Assembly (NCBI RefSeq): GCF_000754095.2
Contig: NZ_JQSG02000002.1
Coordinates: forward strand, 341,585 to 405,584
Direction of reading: 5' to 3'
DNA: 64,000 nucleotides
Source of the DNA: Acidihalobacter prosperus
GTDB taxonomy: Bacteria; Pseudomonadota; Gammaproteobacteria; DSM-5130; Acidihalobacteraceae
Under the pieces are notes generated by a model. That model saw only the letters and a list, made by a program, of their open reading frames with translations, was not told the origin of the DNA and ran no database searches. Position numbers and translations under genes: made by a program. Below are positions 43,379-51,515 of the stretch, one piece after another (position 1 is the first letter of the stretch; every line of letters starts with the position of its first letter).

Positions 43379-43493
43379 GTTCGTGCTCCTGCTTTGTTGT
43401 ATTAGGCATTGATGATGAACTTCATTCTGGGGATTGCCGCGACATCTGACAAGTGCCGGGACAAGCCCGGCGGCACAGGCGTAAGATCGCCGC

Positions 43494-44546
43494 ATGACCA
43501 GCCTGCGCACCTTCGCCCTGCTCGGCAGCCTCTTCATCCTGGGGCTGACTTTCTACCTGATCGAAGGGGTTCTCGTACCCTTTGTGCTCGCCTGGGTGCT
43601 GGCCTATCTGCTGGTACCCTGGGTCGACCGACTGCAGGCACGCATGCCGCGGCTGCTCGCCATCGTGCTGGCCTTCCTGATGGTTTTCATAGGCATCGCC
43701 ATCCTGCTGCTGGGGCTGATTCCCGCGCTGCAGGGACAGATCACGCGTTTTCTCGCCACGCTGCCCGCCTATGCCCACCACCTCAGCCTCACGCTCGACG
43801 CACTGGCCACGCGCCTGCATCTGCCGATCGCGCCCGGCGCCGTCGCCAACCATCTCGAACAACAGGTGCGCCATCTCGGCACTCACCTGCTCGAAGCGCC
43901 ATCGGCCCTGCTCAACACCGCCACCGGCATGATCCGGCTCGCAGTACTGGTGGCGCTGGTACCCATCGTCAGCTTCTACCTGCTGCGTGACTGGCATCAC
44001 CTGAGCGCCGGCATCGAGTCTTTTTTGAGCGCCCCGGCGCGCGCCAGCCTGAAGGCGTTTCTGCAGAGCAGCGACCGCGTGCTGCGCCGTTTCATTCACG
44101 GCCAGTTGTTGGTGATGCTGGCCATCGGCGTCGGCTATTCGCTCGGCTTCGGACTGACGGGCATCAATCTGGGTCTGGTGCTCGGCGTGCTGGCGGGCCT
44201 GGTCAGCGTGGTGCCCTTCGCGTCCTTCGTGCTCGGTGGCCTGCCTGCCTTGCTGCTGGCTATGCTGCAGTTCCACGACCTGACCCATCCGCTGATGATC
44301 CTCGGCACCATCGGACTGACCGAGTTCGTCGGCAATACCATTCTGACGCCGGTGCTGGTGGGGCGTTTCGTGCAGGTCCACCCCGCGGTGGTCCTGCTGT
44401 CGATCTTCGCCGGCGGGGCGCTCTACGGCATTCTCGGCATGCTGCTGGCGCTGCCGGTAGCGGCCAGCGTGTCGGCCTACTGGGGGCAGCGGATATCGGA
44501 TCCGCAAGCGGCGGCGGCCGACGCGCAGCCTGCCGCCGACCCCTGA
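43494..44546 (+). CDS. AI-2E family (PerM/YdiK-type) membrane protein
   Basis: 350 residues, about eight membrane helices, with the family's long amphipathic linker between helices 3 and 4. Typical motifs are VPFVLAWVLAYLLVPWVDRLQ at the N-terminus, VPIVSFYLLRDWHHL, and GVLAGLVSVVPFASFVLGGLPAL. Members have been linked to autoinducer-2 export, Na+/H+ exchange and osmoadaptation; the role here is open. It is divergent from the 85-residue gene. Confidence 0.9.
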   Translation: MTSLRTFALLGSLFILGLTFYLIEGVLVPFVLAWVLAYLLVPWVDRLQARMPRLLAIVLAFLMVFIGIAILLLGLIPALQGQITRFLATLPAYAHHLSLTLDALATRLHLPIAPGAVANHLEQQVRHLGTHLLEAPSALLNTATGMIRLAVLVALVPIVSFYLLRDWHHLSAGIESFLSAPARASLKAFLQSSDRVLRRFIHGQLLVMLAIGVGYSLGFGLTGINLGLVLGVLAGLVSVVPFASFVLGGLPALLLAMLQFHDLTHPLMILGTIGLTEFVGNTILTPVLVGRFVQVHPAVVLLSIFAGGALYGILGMLLALPVAASVSAYWGQRISDPQAAAADAQPAADP

Positions 44547-44571
44547 TCGGGGCCGGCGGGACGACGCCGCC

Positions 44572-45204
44572 TCAGTCGAGCGACACGGCGGGATTGAGCG
44601 TGTAAAGCCCTACGATACGATCCTCGGCGAGTACATGGCCCTCGATCGCGGCGCGTACCTGCGCGCCGGTGAATTCGCCCTCCACCGGGCAGCGCGCCAG
44701 GTCCGTGGCGTACAGCACGAAGTAATAATGGTGAACGATCTCGTCGTTCCAGGGCGGACAGGGACCGTCGTAGCCGAAGTAACGACCGCCCAGCTGCGCA
44801 TCTCCTTCCAGAAACCCCGTGTAGTCGTTGATCCCCTGGCGCGAACCTTCGGGACCGTTGGGGGTGCGCTTGCCACCCGGCGTGACGGCGGCGCTGCAGC
44901 TCGCCGCCGCGATACCGGGCAGATGCGGGTCGATATCGACCATCACCCAATGGAAAAAATCGACGCGTGGCAGCGATGCCGGCACCGTGCGCCCGGGCTG
45001 ATTGACGTCGTCGGCGCGGCTCGGCACATCGGGGTCGTAGCACAGCAGCACCAGGCTGCGGGTACCCACCGGCACCCCCTCCCAGGCGATATGCGGATTG
45101 CGGTTGGTACCCAAGGCCATGCCGTCCCGGTCGTCGGGGATACCGAAGGCGAATTCGGGCGCGATCGGCGCCTGATCGACCAGACTGTCACTCACGAGCT
45201 TCAT
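44572..45204 (-). CDS. YbhB/YbcL family (PEBP, Raf-kinase-inhibitor-like) protein
   Basis: 210 residues, phosphatidylethanolamine-binding-protein fold. The ligand-site motif is CYDPDVPS near 55, with DFFHWVMVDI and GYDGPCPPWNDEIVHHYYFVLYA typical of the bacterial members. No signal peptide, so cytoplasmic like YbhB. Its ATG overlaps the stop of the RibD-like gene by one base (TAATG), so translation is coupled. Biochemical function in bacteria is unknown. Confidence 0.92.
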   Translation of the reverse strand: MKLVSDSLVDQAPIAPEFAFGIPDDRDGMALGTNRNPHIAWEGVPVGTRSLVLLCYDPDVPSRADDVNQPGRTVPASLPRVDFFHWVMVDIDPHLPGIAAASCSAAVTPGGKRTPNGPEGSRQGINDYTGFLEGDAQLGGRYFGYDGPCPPWNDEIVHHYYFVLYATDLARCPVEGEFTGAQVRAAIEGHVLAEDRIVGLYTLNPAVSLD

Positions 45205-46067
45205 TATGGGGTCTCCTGCGTCAATGGGGTCGAATCACCCGGCTCTGCCGCCTGGTAGCAGCCGAACAGCTGCCCCCCCATGCCAGGCGCGGCCGGATCG
45301 TAATACAGACGATGCAACCTCAGGTCTAGCGGGGGTCTGAACGCTGCCCCCTCGATCAAAGTGGTCGGTGGTCCACCGCCCAACAGGCGGTGGACCTGGG
45401 TCAGGTAGAGCCGCGACAACACCCCGCGCGCAGCGAGCAGATGCAGCACCCGGGCACCGCCGACCGCATAAATCGCGCGCAGGCCGCGCGCGGCGAGCAG
45501 CGCGACCGCCGTTCCGGCCTCGACCTCATCTCGACCGGCCTCGACCACCTCCGCACCGGCCTGCCGCAGACGCTCGGCCGCCGGCGAGCGTGCGGCCGCG
45601 GCACCGGTCAATATCAACAGTCGTTCGGTTGGGATGTCGGCGGGGGGAATGAGGTCGAGACGGCGGCTTGCCACCACGATGCACGGCCAGGCCGGCAACC
45701 CGCGCTCGGCCCGCCAGTCCCGCAGCTCGGCATAGCGTGGCGCATGAAAGGCCGCGAACAAGTCCTGGGCGAGCCCGTTTATCCGGTCCCGCAGGTGGCG
45801 GCCGCCGACCAGAATGGCGTCGGCCTGCACGGCCAGCTCCTGGAACAGCCACCAATCCCTGGGATTGGCGATACCCGACGGCACGCCGCCCTCGCCGATG
45901 GCGATGCGTCCGTCGAGGCTGGCAACGAAATTGGCGTATACGAGAGGTGCGTGCCGCGCCGCGGCCTGCAGGTCGTGCGCAAGGTAAAGCCCCGCCAACG
46001 GGCGGGGCTCTGCCGATGGCCAGAGCGGCCAGATCGCGTCTTCGGGGGGGGTATCCCTCCCCTGCAT
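45204..46067 (-). CDS. RibD C-terminal-type (dihydrofolate-reductase-like) reductase
   Basis: 287 residues. An N-terminal extension of about 45 residues precedes the reductase core: YANFVASLDGRIAIGEGG, DAILVGGRHLRDRINGL, and YAVGGARVLHLLAARGVLSRLYLTQVHRLLGG. Members reduce pyrimidine or pterin intermediates with NADPH. A terminator-like hairpin lies inside the N-terminal extension, which leaves some doubt about the start; no good downstream start codon is seen before the core. Coupled to the YbhB-like gene. Confidence 0.88.
   Translation of the reverse strand: MQGRDTPPEDAIWPLWPSAEPRPLAGLYLAHDLQAAARHAPLVYANFVASLDGRIAIGEGGVPSGIANPRDWWLFQELAVQADAILVGGRHLRDRINGLAQDLFAAFHAPRYAELRDWRAERGLPAWPCIVVASRRLDLIPPADIPTERLLILTGAAAARSPAAERLRQAGAEVVEAGRDEVEAGTAVALLAARGLRAIYAVGGARVLHLLAARGVLSRLYLTQVHRLLGGGPPTTLIEGAAFRPPLDLRLHRLYYDPAAPGMGGQLFGCYQAAEPGDSTPLTQETP
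45988..46009 (-). terminator. Terminator-like hairpin inside the RibD-like frame
   Basis: On the minus strand: AGCCCCGCC, loop CGTT, GGCGGGGCT, then TT. It lies about 80 bp after the stop of the periplasmic coiled-coil gene and would suit that gene as a terminator, although it falls within the next reading frame. Confidence 0.5.
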
Positions 46068-46089
46068 GGGAGGAACGACTCCGCCGGGA

Positions 46090-46671
46090 TCAGCCGCCTT
46101 GACCGCCGTGCATCTCAGCCAGACGTTTGCCGATAGCGTTGAGTTCGGCAATCATCGCCTTGGTCTTCGGATTGACTTTGCTCATAGCGGCAACGGTCTC
46201 CTCGCTCAGCTTCTTGCGCGCCGCCGCCACCTTGGGATCACTCACGGCCTTGTTTTCGGCCTGGATCAGGCCCGCCTGGATGGCGCGCGCCTTGGTGATC
46301 AACGTCTGACGCGTGGTGTTGTCGGTGTTCTTGTCCTGAATCTGCCGGCCCAGCTTGTTGAGCTCGTCGATCTTCGGCTGGGGATCGGTGCCCTGGCGCT
46401 TCATGGTGGCCACCAGCAGTTCTCGGAAATGCTTCTCCTGCTTGGCCAGCTCGGGCGACTTCTTGACCGCTTCCTGCTGCGTCTGGGCAAGCTCGGCGCG
46501 CAGCTGCATGAAGCGCTGCTCCATCTGCATCACCTTGTCGTTGGCCTCGGCGCCCGGCTTGGCGGTGGTCGTGTCGGCCGCCTGAGCGGTCGCGCCGAAA
46601 CACAGCGCAGCCGCTACGGTGAGGGCGCCGGCCAGACCGGCAAAGGTGCGCTGTTTGCGACTGAATTTCAT
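46090..46671 (-). CDS. Periplasmic helical protein, unknown
   Basis: 193 residues with a Sec signal peptide ending ATAQAADT. The mature protein is almost all charged helix (QRFMQLRAELAQTQQEAVKKSPELAKQEK and repeats of that type), probably a coiled coil or helical bundle like Spy/CpxP-type proteins, though their LTxxQ motifs are not present. GGAG precedes the ATG at 46671. It lies just downstream of phoQ (same strand, 121 bp). Function unknown. Confidence 0.75.
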   Translation of the reverse strand: MKFSRKQRTFAGLAGALTVAAALCFGATAQAADTTTAKPGAEANDKVMQMEQRFMQLRAELAQTQQEAVKKSPELAKQEKHFRELLVATMKRQGTDPQPKIDELNKLGRQIQDKNTDNTTRQTLITKARAIQAGLIQAENKAVSDPKVAAARKKLSEETVAAMSKVNPKTKAMIAELNAIGKRLAEMHGGQGG

Positions 46672-46792
46672 ACCTGGATCTCCCTGCGGAGGTGTGTGGA
46701 TGCGATACGGGGTGGGGCGCTCCGCGCCGACCACGTAGCGCGCCACACTAACAGCCACCACCCTGTGGCTGTCAAGCGCGATCCGCCCGAGT

Positions 46793-48127
46793 TCACGCAT
46801 GCGGCAGCATGGCCCGTACCGAAGCACCGCCCAGGGGCGAACGCCCGATCTCGACCGTACCGCCATAGCCCCGCACGAGCTCCACCACCACCGCGAGGCC
46901 GATACCTTGCCCTTCCACCCGGGTATCCGCGCGCGCGCCCCTTTCGAGCAGCCGTCCTGCCTCGCCGGGCGCGAAACCCGGTCCGTCGTCGTCCACGCTC
47001 AGCACCAATGTCCCGGCCTCGCGGGCGAGCCGGACCGACACCTGCGTACGCGCCCATTTGCAGGCGTTGTCGAGCAAATTACCGGCCAGTTCGAGCAGAT
47101 CGTTTTCGTCGATACGTCCGGTCATGTCCGACGCCAGATCGATGGCGATTTCCAGATTCCGGTCACGGTAGGCCCGCTGCAACGCGGATATCACCCGCTG
47201 CACGGACGGCGCGAGCGCCACCGGCGCCATCAATCCCAGCGCCGGCCCCGCGGTGGCCCGGTTAAGCTGATAGGCGACGATCTGATCCATGCGCCCGACC
47301 TGTTCGGCCACCCGACGCTCCGCTTCGCCGCTCAGGCCATCGCGGGCCGTCAGACCGCGCAGCACGGCCAGCGGCGTTTTCAGACTGTGGGCGAGATCGT
47401 CCAAGGCATGCCGATAACGCGTCTGGCGGGCCCGTTCGTGGGTCAGCAGGGTATTGAGGCCCGTCACCAGCGGCGCCAGTTCGGCCGGGTAGGCGCCGCC
47501 GAGCTGCGGGGACTCGCCGCGTTCCACCCTGCCCAATTCCCCGGACAGCTCGCGCAGGGGGCGCAGCCCCCAGTGCAGCAGGGCGACCAGTGCCAACAGC
47601 AGCAACACGGCCGCGGCGCTGAGCCAGAATGCCAGCGTGCGACGAAACTCGCTCAACTGGGCAAGATAAGACGCGGCCCGCTCGCCGACCACGAAGGTAT
47701 AGCGGTGCCCGCCGCTATCGGGCGTCCAGCGCACGCCGAAGGCAAGCTGGAAACGATCATGACCGGGCGCGCGCCGACGGTCGAAACGCCACGCGCCCGG
47801 CGGAGACGACGGCACGCTGGCGGGAGGGACGAGCAACGAGGGCGAGGCCCACACCACCCGGCCCGCCGTGTCGGCAATCAGCGCGTAGAAGCCCGAGCCC
47901 GGCTGCTGCAGCCGTGGATCGCCGAGTTGCGGCAGCGACACCTGGACCGAGTGCGCATCGATGTCGGCTGCGCCCAGCAACGCATAGGTCATGCCTCGCA
48001 GCTTGGCCTCCTGCGCATGCAGGGCGGCAGCGGAAAAGGCGCGGTCCAGCGCGACGCCGGTCAGCACCACGAAGGCGGCGAGCACGACGCCGGCCGCCAG
48101 TACCAGCCGCGTCCTAAGCGAACGCAT
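46793..48127 (-). CDS. phoQ: PhoQ-type sensor histidine kinase
   Basis: 444 residues. TM1 about 8-28, periplasmic domain about 29-163, TM2 about 164-186, HAMP-like segment, HisKA with phospho-acceptor His 247 (DDLAHSLKTPLAVL), then HATPase: N-box ELAGNLLDNACKWA, G1 DDDGPGF and G2 GQGIGLAVV. It overlaps phoP by 14 bp. The kinase half resembles PhoQ most; the periplasmic part does not show an obvious acidic Mg2+ patch, so the signal may differ. Confidence 0.87.
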   Translation of the reverse strand: MRSLRTRLVLAAGVVLAAFVVLTGVALDRAFSAAALHAQEAKLRGMTYALLGAADIDAHSVQVSLPQLGDPRLQQPGSGFYALIADTAGRVVWASPSLLVPPASVPSSPPGAWRFDRRRAPGHDRFQLAFGVRWTPDSGGHRYTFVVGERAASYLAQLSEFRRTLAFWLSAAAVLLLLALVALLHWGLRPLRELSGELGRVERGESPQLGGAYPAELAPLVTGLNTLLTHERARQTRYRHALDDLAHSLKTPLAVLRGLTARDGLSGEAERRVAEQVGRMDQIVAYQLNRATAGPALGLMAPVALAPSVQRVISALQRAYRDRNLEIAIDLASDMTGRIDENDLLELAGNLLDNACKWARTQVSVRLAREAGTLVLSVDDDGPGFAPGEAGRLLERGARADTRVEGQGIGLAVVVELVRGYGGTVEIGRSPLGGASVRAMLPHA

Positions 48128-48809
48128 CCGGGGCGCGGCGAGGCAGGGTGAAGCGATAGCCCCGCCCGCGCAGGGTTTCGATCGGCTGCAGACGCTCGTC
48201 GGGATCGAGCTTGCGACGCAGACGACGGATGAACACTTCGATCACATTGCTGTCGCGCTCGTCGTCCTCGGCGTAGAGATGTTCGGTGAGCACGCTCTTG
48301 GACACGACCTCGCCGGCATGCAGCATCAGATATTCGAGCAGGCGGTATTCATAGGCGGTCAACTCGACGGCGGCGCCGTTCAGGGTCACGCGCTGGGTCT
48401 GCGGGTCTAGCATCACCGGTCCGCAGGCCAGTACGGATTGCGCCCAGCCGCTCGACCGGCGTAGCAGCGCGCGCACGCGGGCGAGCAGTTCCTCGGGATG
48501 GAAGGGCTTCACCAGATAGTCGTCGGCCCCGGCCTCCAGCCCCTCGACCTTGTCCTGCCAGCGCCCGCGCGCGGTCAGCACCAGCACCGGCACCTCGCGT
48601 CCTGCGGCGCGCAGCCCGCGGATCAGCGACAACCCGTCGAGCTCGGGCAGTCCCAGGTCGATCAACGCGAGATCGATGGGATATTCAGTGGCGAGATAAA
48701 GCCCTTCGCGACCGTCGACGGCCACATCCACCACCACCCCCTGCTCGGCCAGACGCGCAGCAATCTGGTCCCTCAGGTCCGGATCGTCTTCGACCAGCAG
48801 CACACGCAT
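48114..48809 (-). CDS. phoP: OmpR/PhoP-type response regulator
   Basis: 231 residues. Receiver domain with phospho-acceptor Asp 51 (LALIDLGLP), acidic pair Glu 7/Asp 8-9, Thr 79 and Lys 101. The DNA-binding winged helix has ELTAYEYRLLEYLMLHAGEVVSK, SNVIEVFIRRLRRKLD and TLRGRGYRF. It is the partner of the kinase that overlaps its 3' end. Its targets probably include neighbouring envelope genes. It follows the PepSY gene by 10 bp. Confidence 0.93.
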   Translation of the reverse strand: MRVLLVEDDPDLRDQIAARLAEQGVVVDVAVDGREGLYLATEYPIDLALIDLGLPELDGLSLIRGLRAAGREVPVLVLTARGRWQDKVEGLEAGADDYLVKPFHPEELLARVRALLRRSSGWAQSVLACGPVMLDPQTQRVTLNGAAVELTAYEYRLLEYLMLHAGEVVSKSVLTEHLYAEDDERDSNVIEVFIRRLRRKLDPDERLQPIETLRGRGYRFTLPRRAPDAFA

Positions 48810-48819
48810 GTCGGCAACC

Positions 48820-49107
48820 TCAGCGCAACACGCGGCCGTCGCGGGCATCGACCACCACGACCCGGATCTGGCCGCCGACCAGCAGACGCACGCGATAACG
48901 CGCGCCAGGGCCCTCGCCCACTCTGTGCACCGCCAGCACACGGCCGCCCACCGCCGCCCGCGCGGCATGGGCGGCGTCGGCCGGCGAGATGAAACGTTCC
49001 GCCAACAACGGCGCCACCCCGGGCGGCAGGCGATAGGGCGTGCCGTCCGGGGCGGCGCACGCGGCGCCGGAAAAGGCGATTAGGGCACAGCAAAGCAGAC
49101 GACGCAT
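48820..49107 (-). CDS. PepSY-domain exported protein
   Basis: 95 residues with a signal peptide (MRRLLCCALIAFSGAACA). One PepSY domain: ISPADAAHAARAAVGGRVLAVHRV, YRVRLLVGGQIRVVVVDARDGRVL. A GTG at 49113 is an alternative start. Small PepSY proteins are commonly encoded next to PhoPQ-type systems and are proposed to modulate them in the periplasm. It is first or second in the same transcription unit as phoP and phoQ. Confidence 0.88.
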   Translation of the reverse strand: MRRLLCCALIAFSGAACAAPDGTPYRLPPGVAPLLAERFISPADAAHAARAAVGGRVLAVHRVGEGPGARYRVRLLVGGQIRVVVVDARDGRVLR

Positions 49108-49134
49108 GCACACGGACTCCCTCGGGACTTGCGC

Positions 49135-49686
49135 TCAGTCTAACGGAGATGCGTCCCGATGTACGCGCAGGAAGCGCCCCGGGTGCTGGTGCATACGCGT
49201 GACGTAGAGGCGCCCATGGTAACGGTAGGTCACCCGATAGCCGCGGATCCGCTCGACCGTACGCAGGCTAGGCTGCGGATGGCAGACCGTCATCGGTCGT
49301 ACCACCGTCGTCCGCCCATCGGCCAGACTATGGCCGATGGCGCCACCGATGATCGCCCCCGCCACCGTCGCGACCGGATTGCCGCCGTCGTCGCCGAGGC
49401 GGTTGCCGATGACCCCGCCGATCACTCCGCCGACCAGCGTGGCGCCCACCGGATCGGCGTGACGGTCGCGGCTGTAGGCCACCTGTTCCGTGGTACAGTG
49501 CCGCACCGTCGGGCCAGGCACCCGCATCACGCGCACGATCGGGCGAACCTTGACCACGCGCGCCAGCCGGACGCTATCGTGATCCCAGCGCTGATAGCCC
49601 CAGCGCCCATCAGCATGCGCCGCCAGCGGCAGCGCCATGCCGGCACCCAGAATCGCGGCAATCGCCCTTTTCAGTGAAGGTTTCAT
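49135..49686 (-). CDS. Glycine-zipper 2TM-domain envelope protein
   Basis: 183 residues. Signal peptide to about residue 25 (PLAAHA). A glycine-zipper block, ATLVGGVIGGVIGNRLGDDGGNPVATVAGAIIGGAIGHSLAD (about 82-123), sits between basic, Tyr/Arg-rich flanks. It resembles the 17-kDa surface-antigen/SlyB-type domain but lacks a lipobox. SlyB is a PhoP-regulated modulator of PhoPQ in enterics; here the gene lies 28 bp upstream of the PepSY gene, so a similar link is plausible. Confidence 0.85.
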   Translation of the reverse strand: MKPSLKRAIAAILGAGMALPLAAHADGRWGYQRWDHDSVRLARVVKVRPIVRVMRVPGPTVRHCTTEQVAYSRDRHADPVGATLVGGVIGGVIGNRLGDDGGNPVATVAGAIIGGAIGHSLADGRTTVVRPMTVCHPQPSLRTVERIRGYRVTYRYHGRLYVTRMHQHPGRFLRVHRDASPLD

Positions 49687-49762
49687 CGCGCTTACTCCTG
49701 TCCATTTGAGGATGACATGGCTAGGCTATGCGCGGCCGACTGAACAGCGACTGAACACCCTC

Positions 49763-50287
49763 ATGATCGAAAGACTGCCCTATCCCACGCTGGAATACGC
49801 CATCGGCAGCCGCGCGGCGCTGGCCACGCTGTGCGAGGACGCCGGCACGCCGCTCGCCGATTTCCGCGTCGCCGACTATGTCAGCGATTACCGCGTGCGC
49901 CACCCGCGCGACGAGCAGGATCTCATCGGCGCCTGCGCCCGCGTGTTCTTCGAGGAGAACGCTCCCTTGCTGGCGCAGATCGACGGCCGCGAACACGAGC
50001 GCCCGTATGCGCTCGTGCTGTTCGCCACCTTCCTGGTGCTGGAATTCAACGCCTTCACGCCAGAGGCCCACTTCCTGGTGCTCGCGCCGACCCAGCCGGC
50101 GCGCGATGCGGATGCACCCTATGCCGGGCTGTGGGCCGCGCAACGCATGGACACCTTGCAGGCCACGGGCGACCCCGCCACTCTGTTCGGCGCGACCGAC
50201 GCCCTGATCGCAGCCCTGCGCCGACCGCCCCCGGCACAGGCCGCGCCCCCGCCCCGGCGACGCTGGTGGCGACTGTTCGGACGTTAG
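49763..50287 (+). CDS. Unknown cytosolic protein
   Basis: 174 residues from the ATG at 49763; another ATG at 49712 would add 17. A helical protein with YPTLEYAIGSRAALATLCEDAG, DYRVRHPRDEQDLIGACARVFFEENAP and a basic, Pro/Arg-rich tail ending RRRWWRLFGR that could touch a membrane or nucleic acid. No family is recognised. It is divergent from the glycine-zipper gene and 71 bp before a lipoprotein gene on the same strand. Confidence 0.65.
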   Translation: MIERLPYPTLEYAIGSRAALATLCEDAGTPLADFRVADYVSDYRVRHPRDEQDLIGACARVFFEENAPLLAQIDGREHERPYALVLFATFLVLEFNAFTPEAHFLVLAPTQPARDADAPYAGLWAAQRMDTLQATGDPATLFGATDALIAALRRPPPAQAAPPPRRRWWRLFGR

Positions 50288-50358
50288 GCGCTTCCGTGCA
50301 GGCGCGCACCGCTCTAGAATCCTGATCCACCGAAGCCCCTACCCGCCAAGGATCCCAC

Positions 50359-50682
50359 ATGAAAATCCGCCTGCTGCTGCTTTCCGCCCTGATCGCCACG
50401 CTGACCGCCGGCTGCACCTGGGTCAAGCTCACCCCGCAGGGCGAGGAAGCCCGCGTGCTCAAGCCGAATCAGGTTGCCAGCTGCAAACCCATGGGCACCA
50501 CCACGGTCCAGGTGGCCGCCACCGTGCTCGGCGTGCCGCGCCCGCGCCGTGACGTGGAGCACGACCTGCAGGCCCTGGCCCGCAATGCCGTACAGAATGC
50601 CGGCGGCGACACCATCGTGCCCGAGGGTCAGCCGGTCGACGGCCGCCAGACCTTTGCCATGTACCGCTGCATCAATCCCTGA
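50359..50682 (+). CDS. DUF4156 lipoprotein
   Basis: 107 residues. Signal peptide with lipobox LTAGC (Cys 19). The family pattern is clear: VKLTPQGEEARVL, CKPMGTTTVQV, HDLQALARNAVQNAGGDTIVPEG and QTFAMYRC, with two mature cysteines that probably pair. Anchored in the outer membrane; role unknown. A DsbA-like gene follows 15 bp later. Confidence 0.9.
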   Translation: MKIRLLLLSALIATLTAGCTWVKLTPQGEEARVLKPNQVASCKPMGTTTVQVAATVLGVPRPRRDVEHDLQALARNAVQNAGGDTIVPEGQPVDGRQTFAMYRCINP

Positions 50683-50697
50683 TCCGGCAAACGGCGC

Positions 50698-51342
50698 GTG
50701 TCGGAAACGGAAACACCGGCCGACGGCGGCCGTCCGCTGATACAGGTCGGTGTCTTTCTGGATTACGTCTGCCCCTTCTGCCATATCGGCAGCGCGCGCC
50801 TGCTGCGGCTCGGCGAGCGCTTCGATCTGCGCGTCAACTGGATGTTCATCGAGCTGCGTCCGGAAACGCCGCCCGAAGGGCAGGGCCTGGACACGCTGCC
50901 CTACAGCGAGGCCGAGTTCGAGGTCATGAACCGCAGCCTGGCCGAACTCGCCGCCGAGGAAGGTCTCGCGCTCGCCCGGGATCGCCGTCTGGCCAATTCG
51001 CATCGCGCGCTGCTGCTCGCCGAGGCGGCCAAGTCGCTCGGCCGCGAACCCTTCTACCGGCTCCACCGGCGCCTGTTCGAGAGCCATTTCGCGCGCGCCC
51101 GCAATATCGGCGACGAGTCGGTGCTGCGGGACATCGTCGCGGCCTGCGGCCTGCCCGATTCCCTGCCCGACCAGGCCTGGTCGGATCCGTCGCTGGAGAC
51201 CCGTCTCGCGCACTATCGCCAGATCGCCGCACGCCACGCGATATCGAGCGTACCCACCTATATCTTCGGCGATCGCGTGTTGAGCGGCGTCCAGCCTTTC
51301 GAGGCCTTCGAAGACGCCGCGCGCTCGATATCGTCGGGCTGA
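50698..51342 (+). CDS. DsbA/FrnE-type thioredoxin-fold oxidoreductase
   Basis: 214 residues starting at GTG 50698. The CPFC active site is at about 25-28 (VCPFCHIGS), the helical insertion follows, and the cis-Pro is in SSVPTYIF. It matches the FrnE subgroup of the DSBA family, cytoplasmic because no signal peptide is present. FrnE-like proteins are thiol isomerases linked to oxidative and metal stress. Likely co-transcribed with the DUF4156 lipoprotein gene. Confidence 0.9.
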   Translation: MSETETPADGGRPLIQVGVFLDYVCPFCHIGSARLLRLGERFDLRVNWMFIELRPETPPEGQGLDTLPYSEAEFEVMNRSLAELAAEEGLALARDRRLANSHRALLLAEAAKSLGREPFYRLHRRLFESHFARARNIGDESVLRDIVAACGLPDSLPDQAWSDPSLETRLAHYRQIAARHAISSVPTYIFGDRVLSGVQPFEAFEDAARSISSG

Positions 51343-51515
51343 TTCGCCCGTCGGGCAGGTCCCCTTTCAAAGGCCGTCGCCGTGCTGATAGAGTACGCGT
51401 CCGGTCCCCCATGCCACCGCGTTCGCGGGCGGCAGCGCATACCGCACAAGCACCCGGGCACGTCGCGCGACGCCAGCCCCTACGTCAAACCGTTTCGCAT
51501 GAAGGAGTCGACGCG

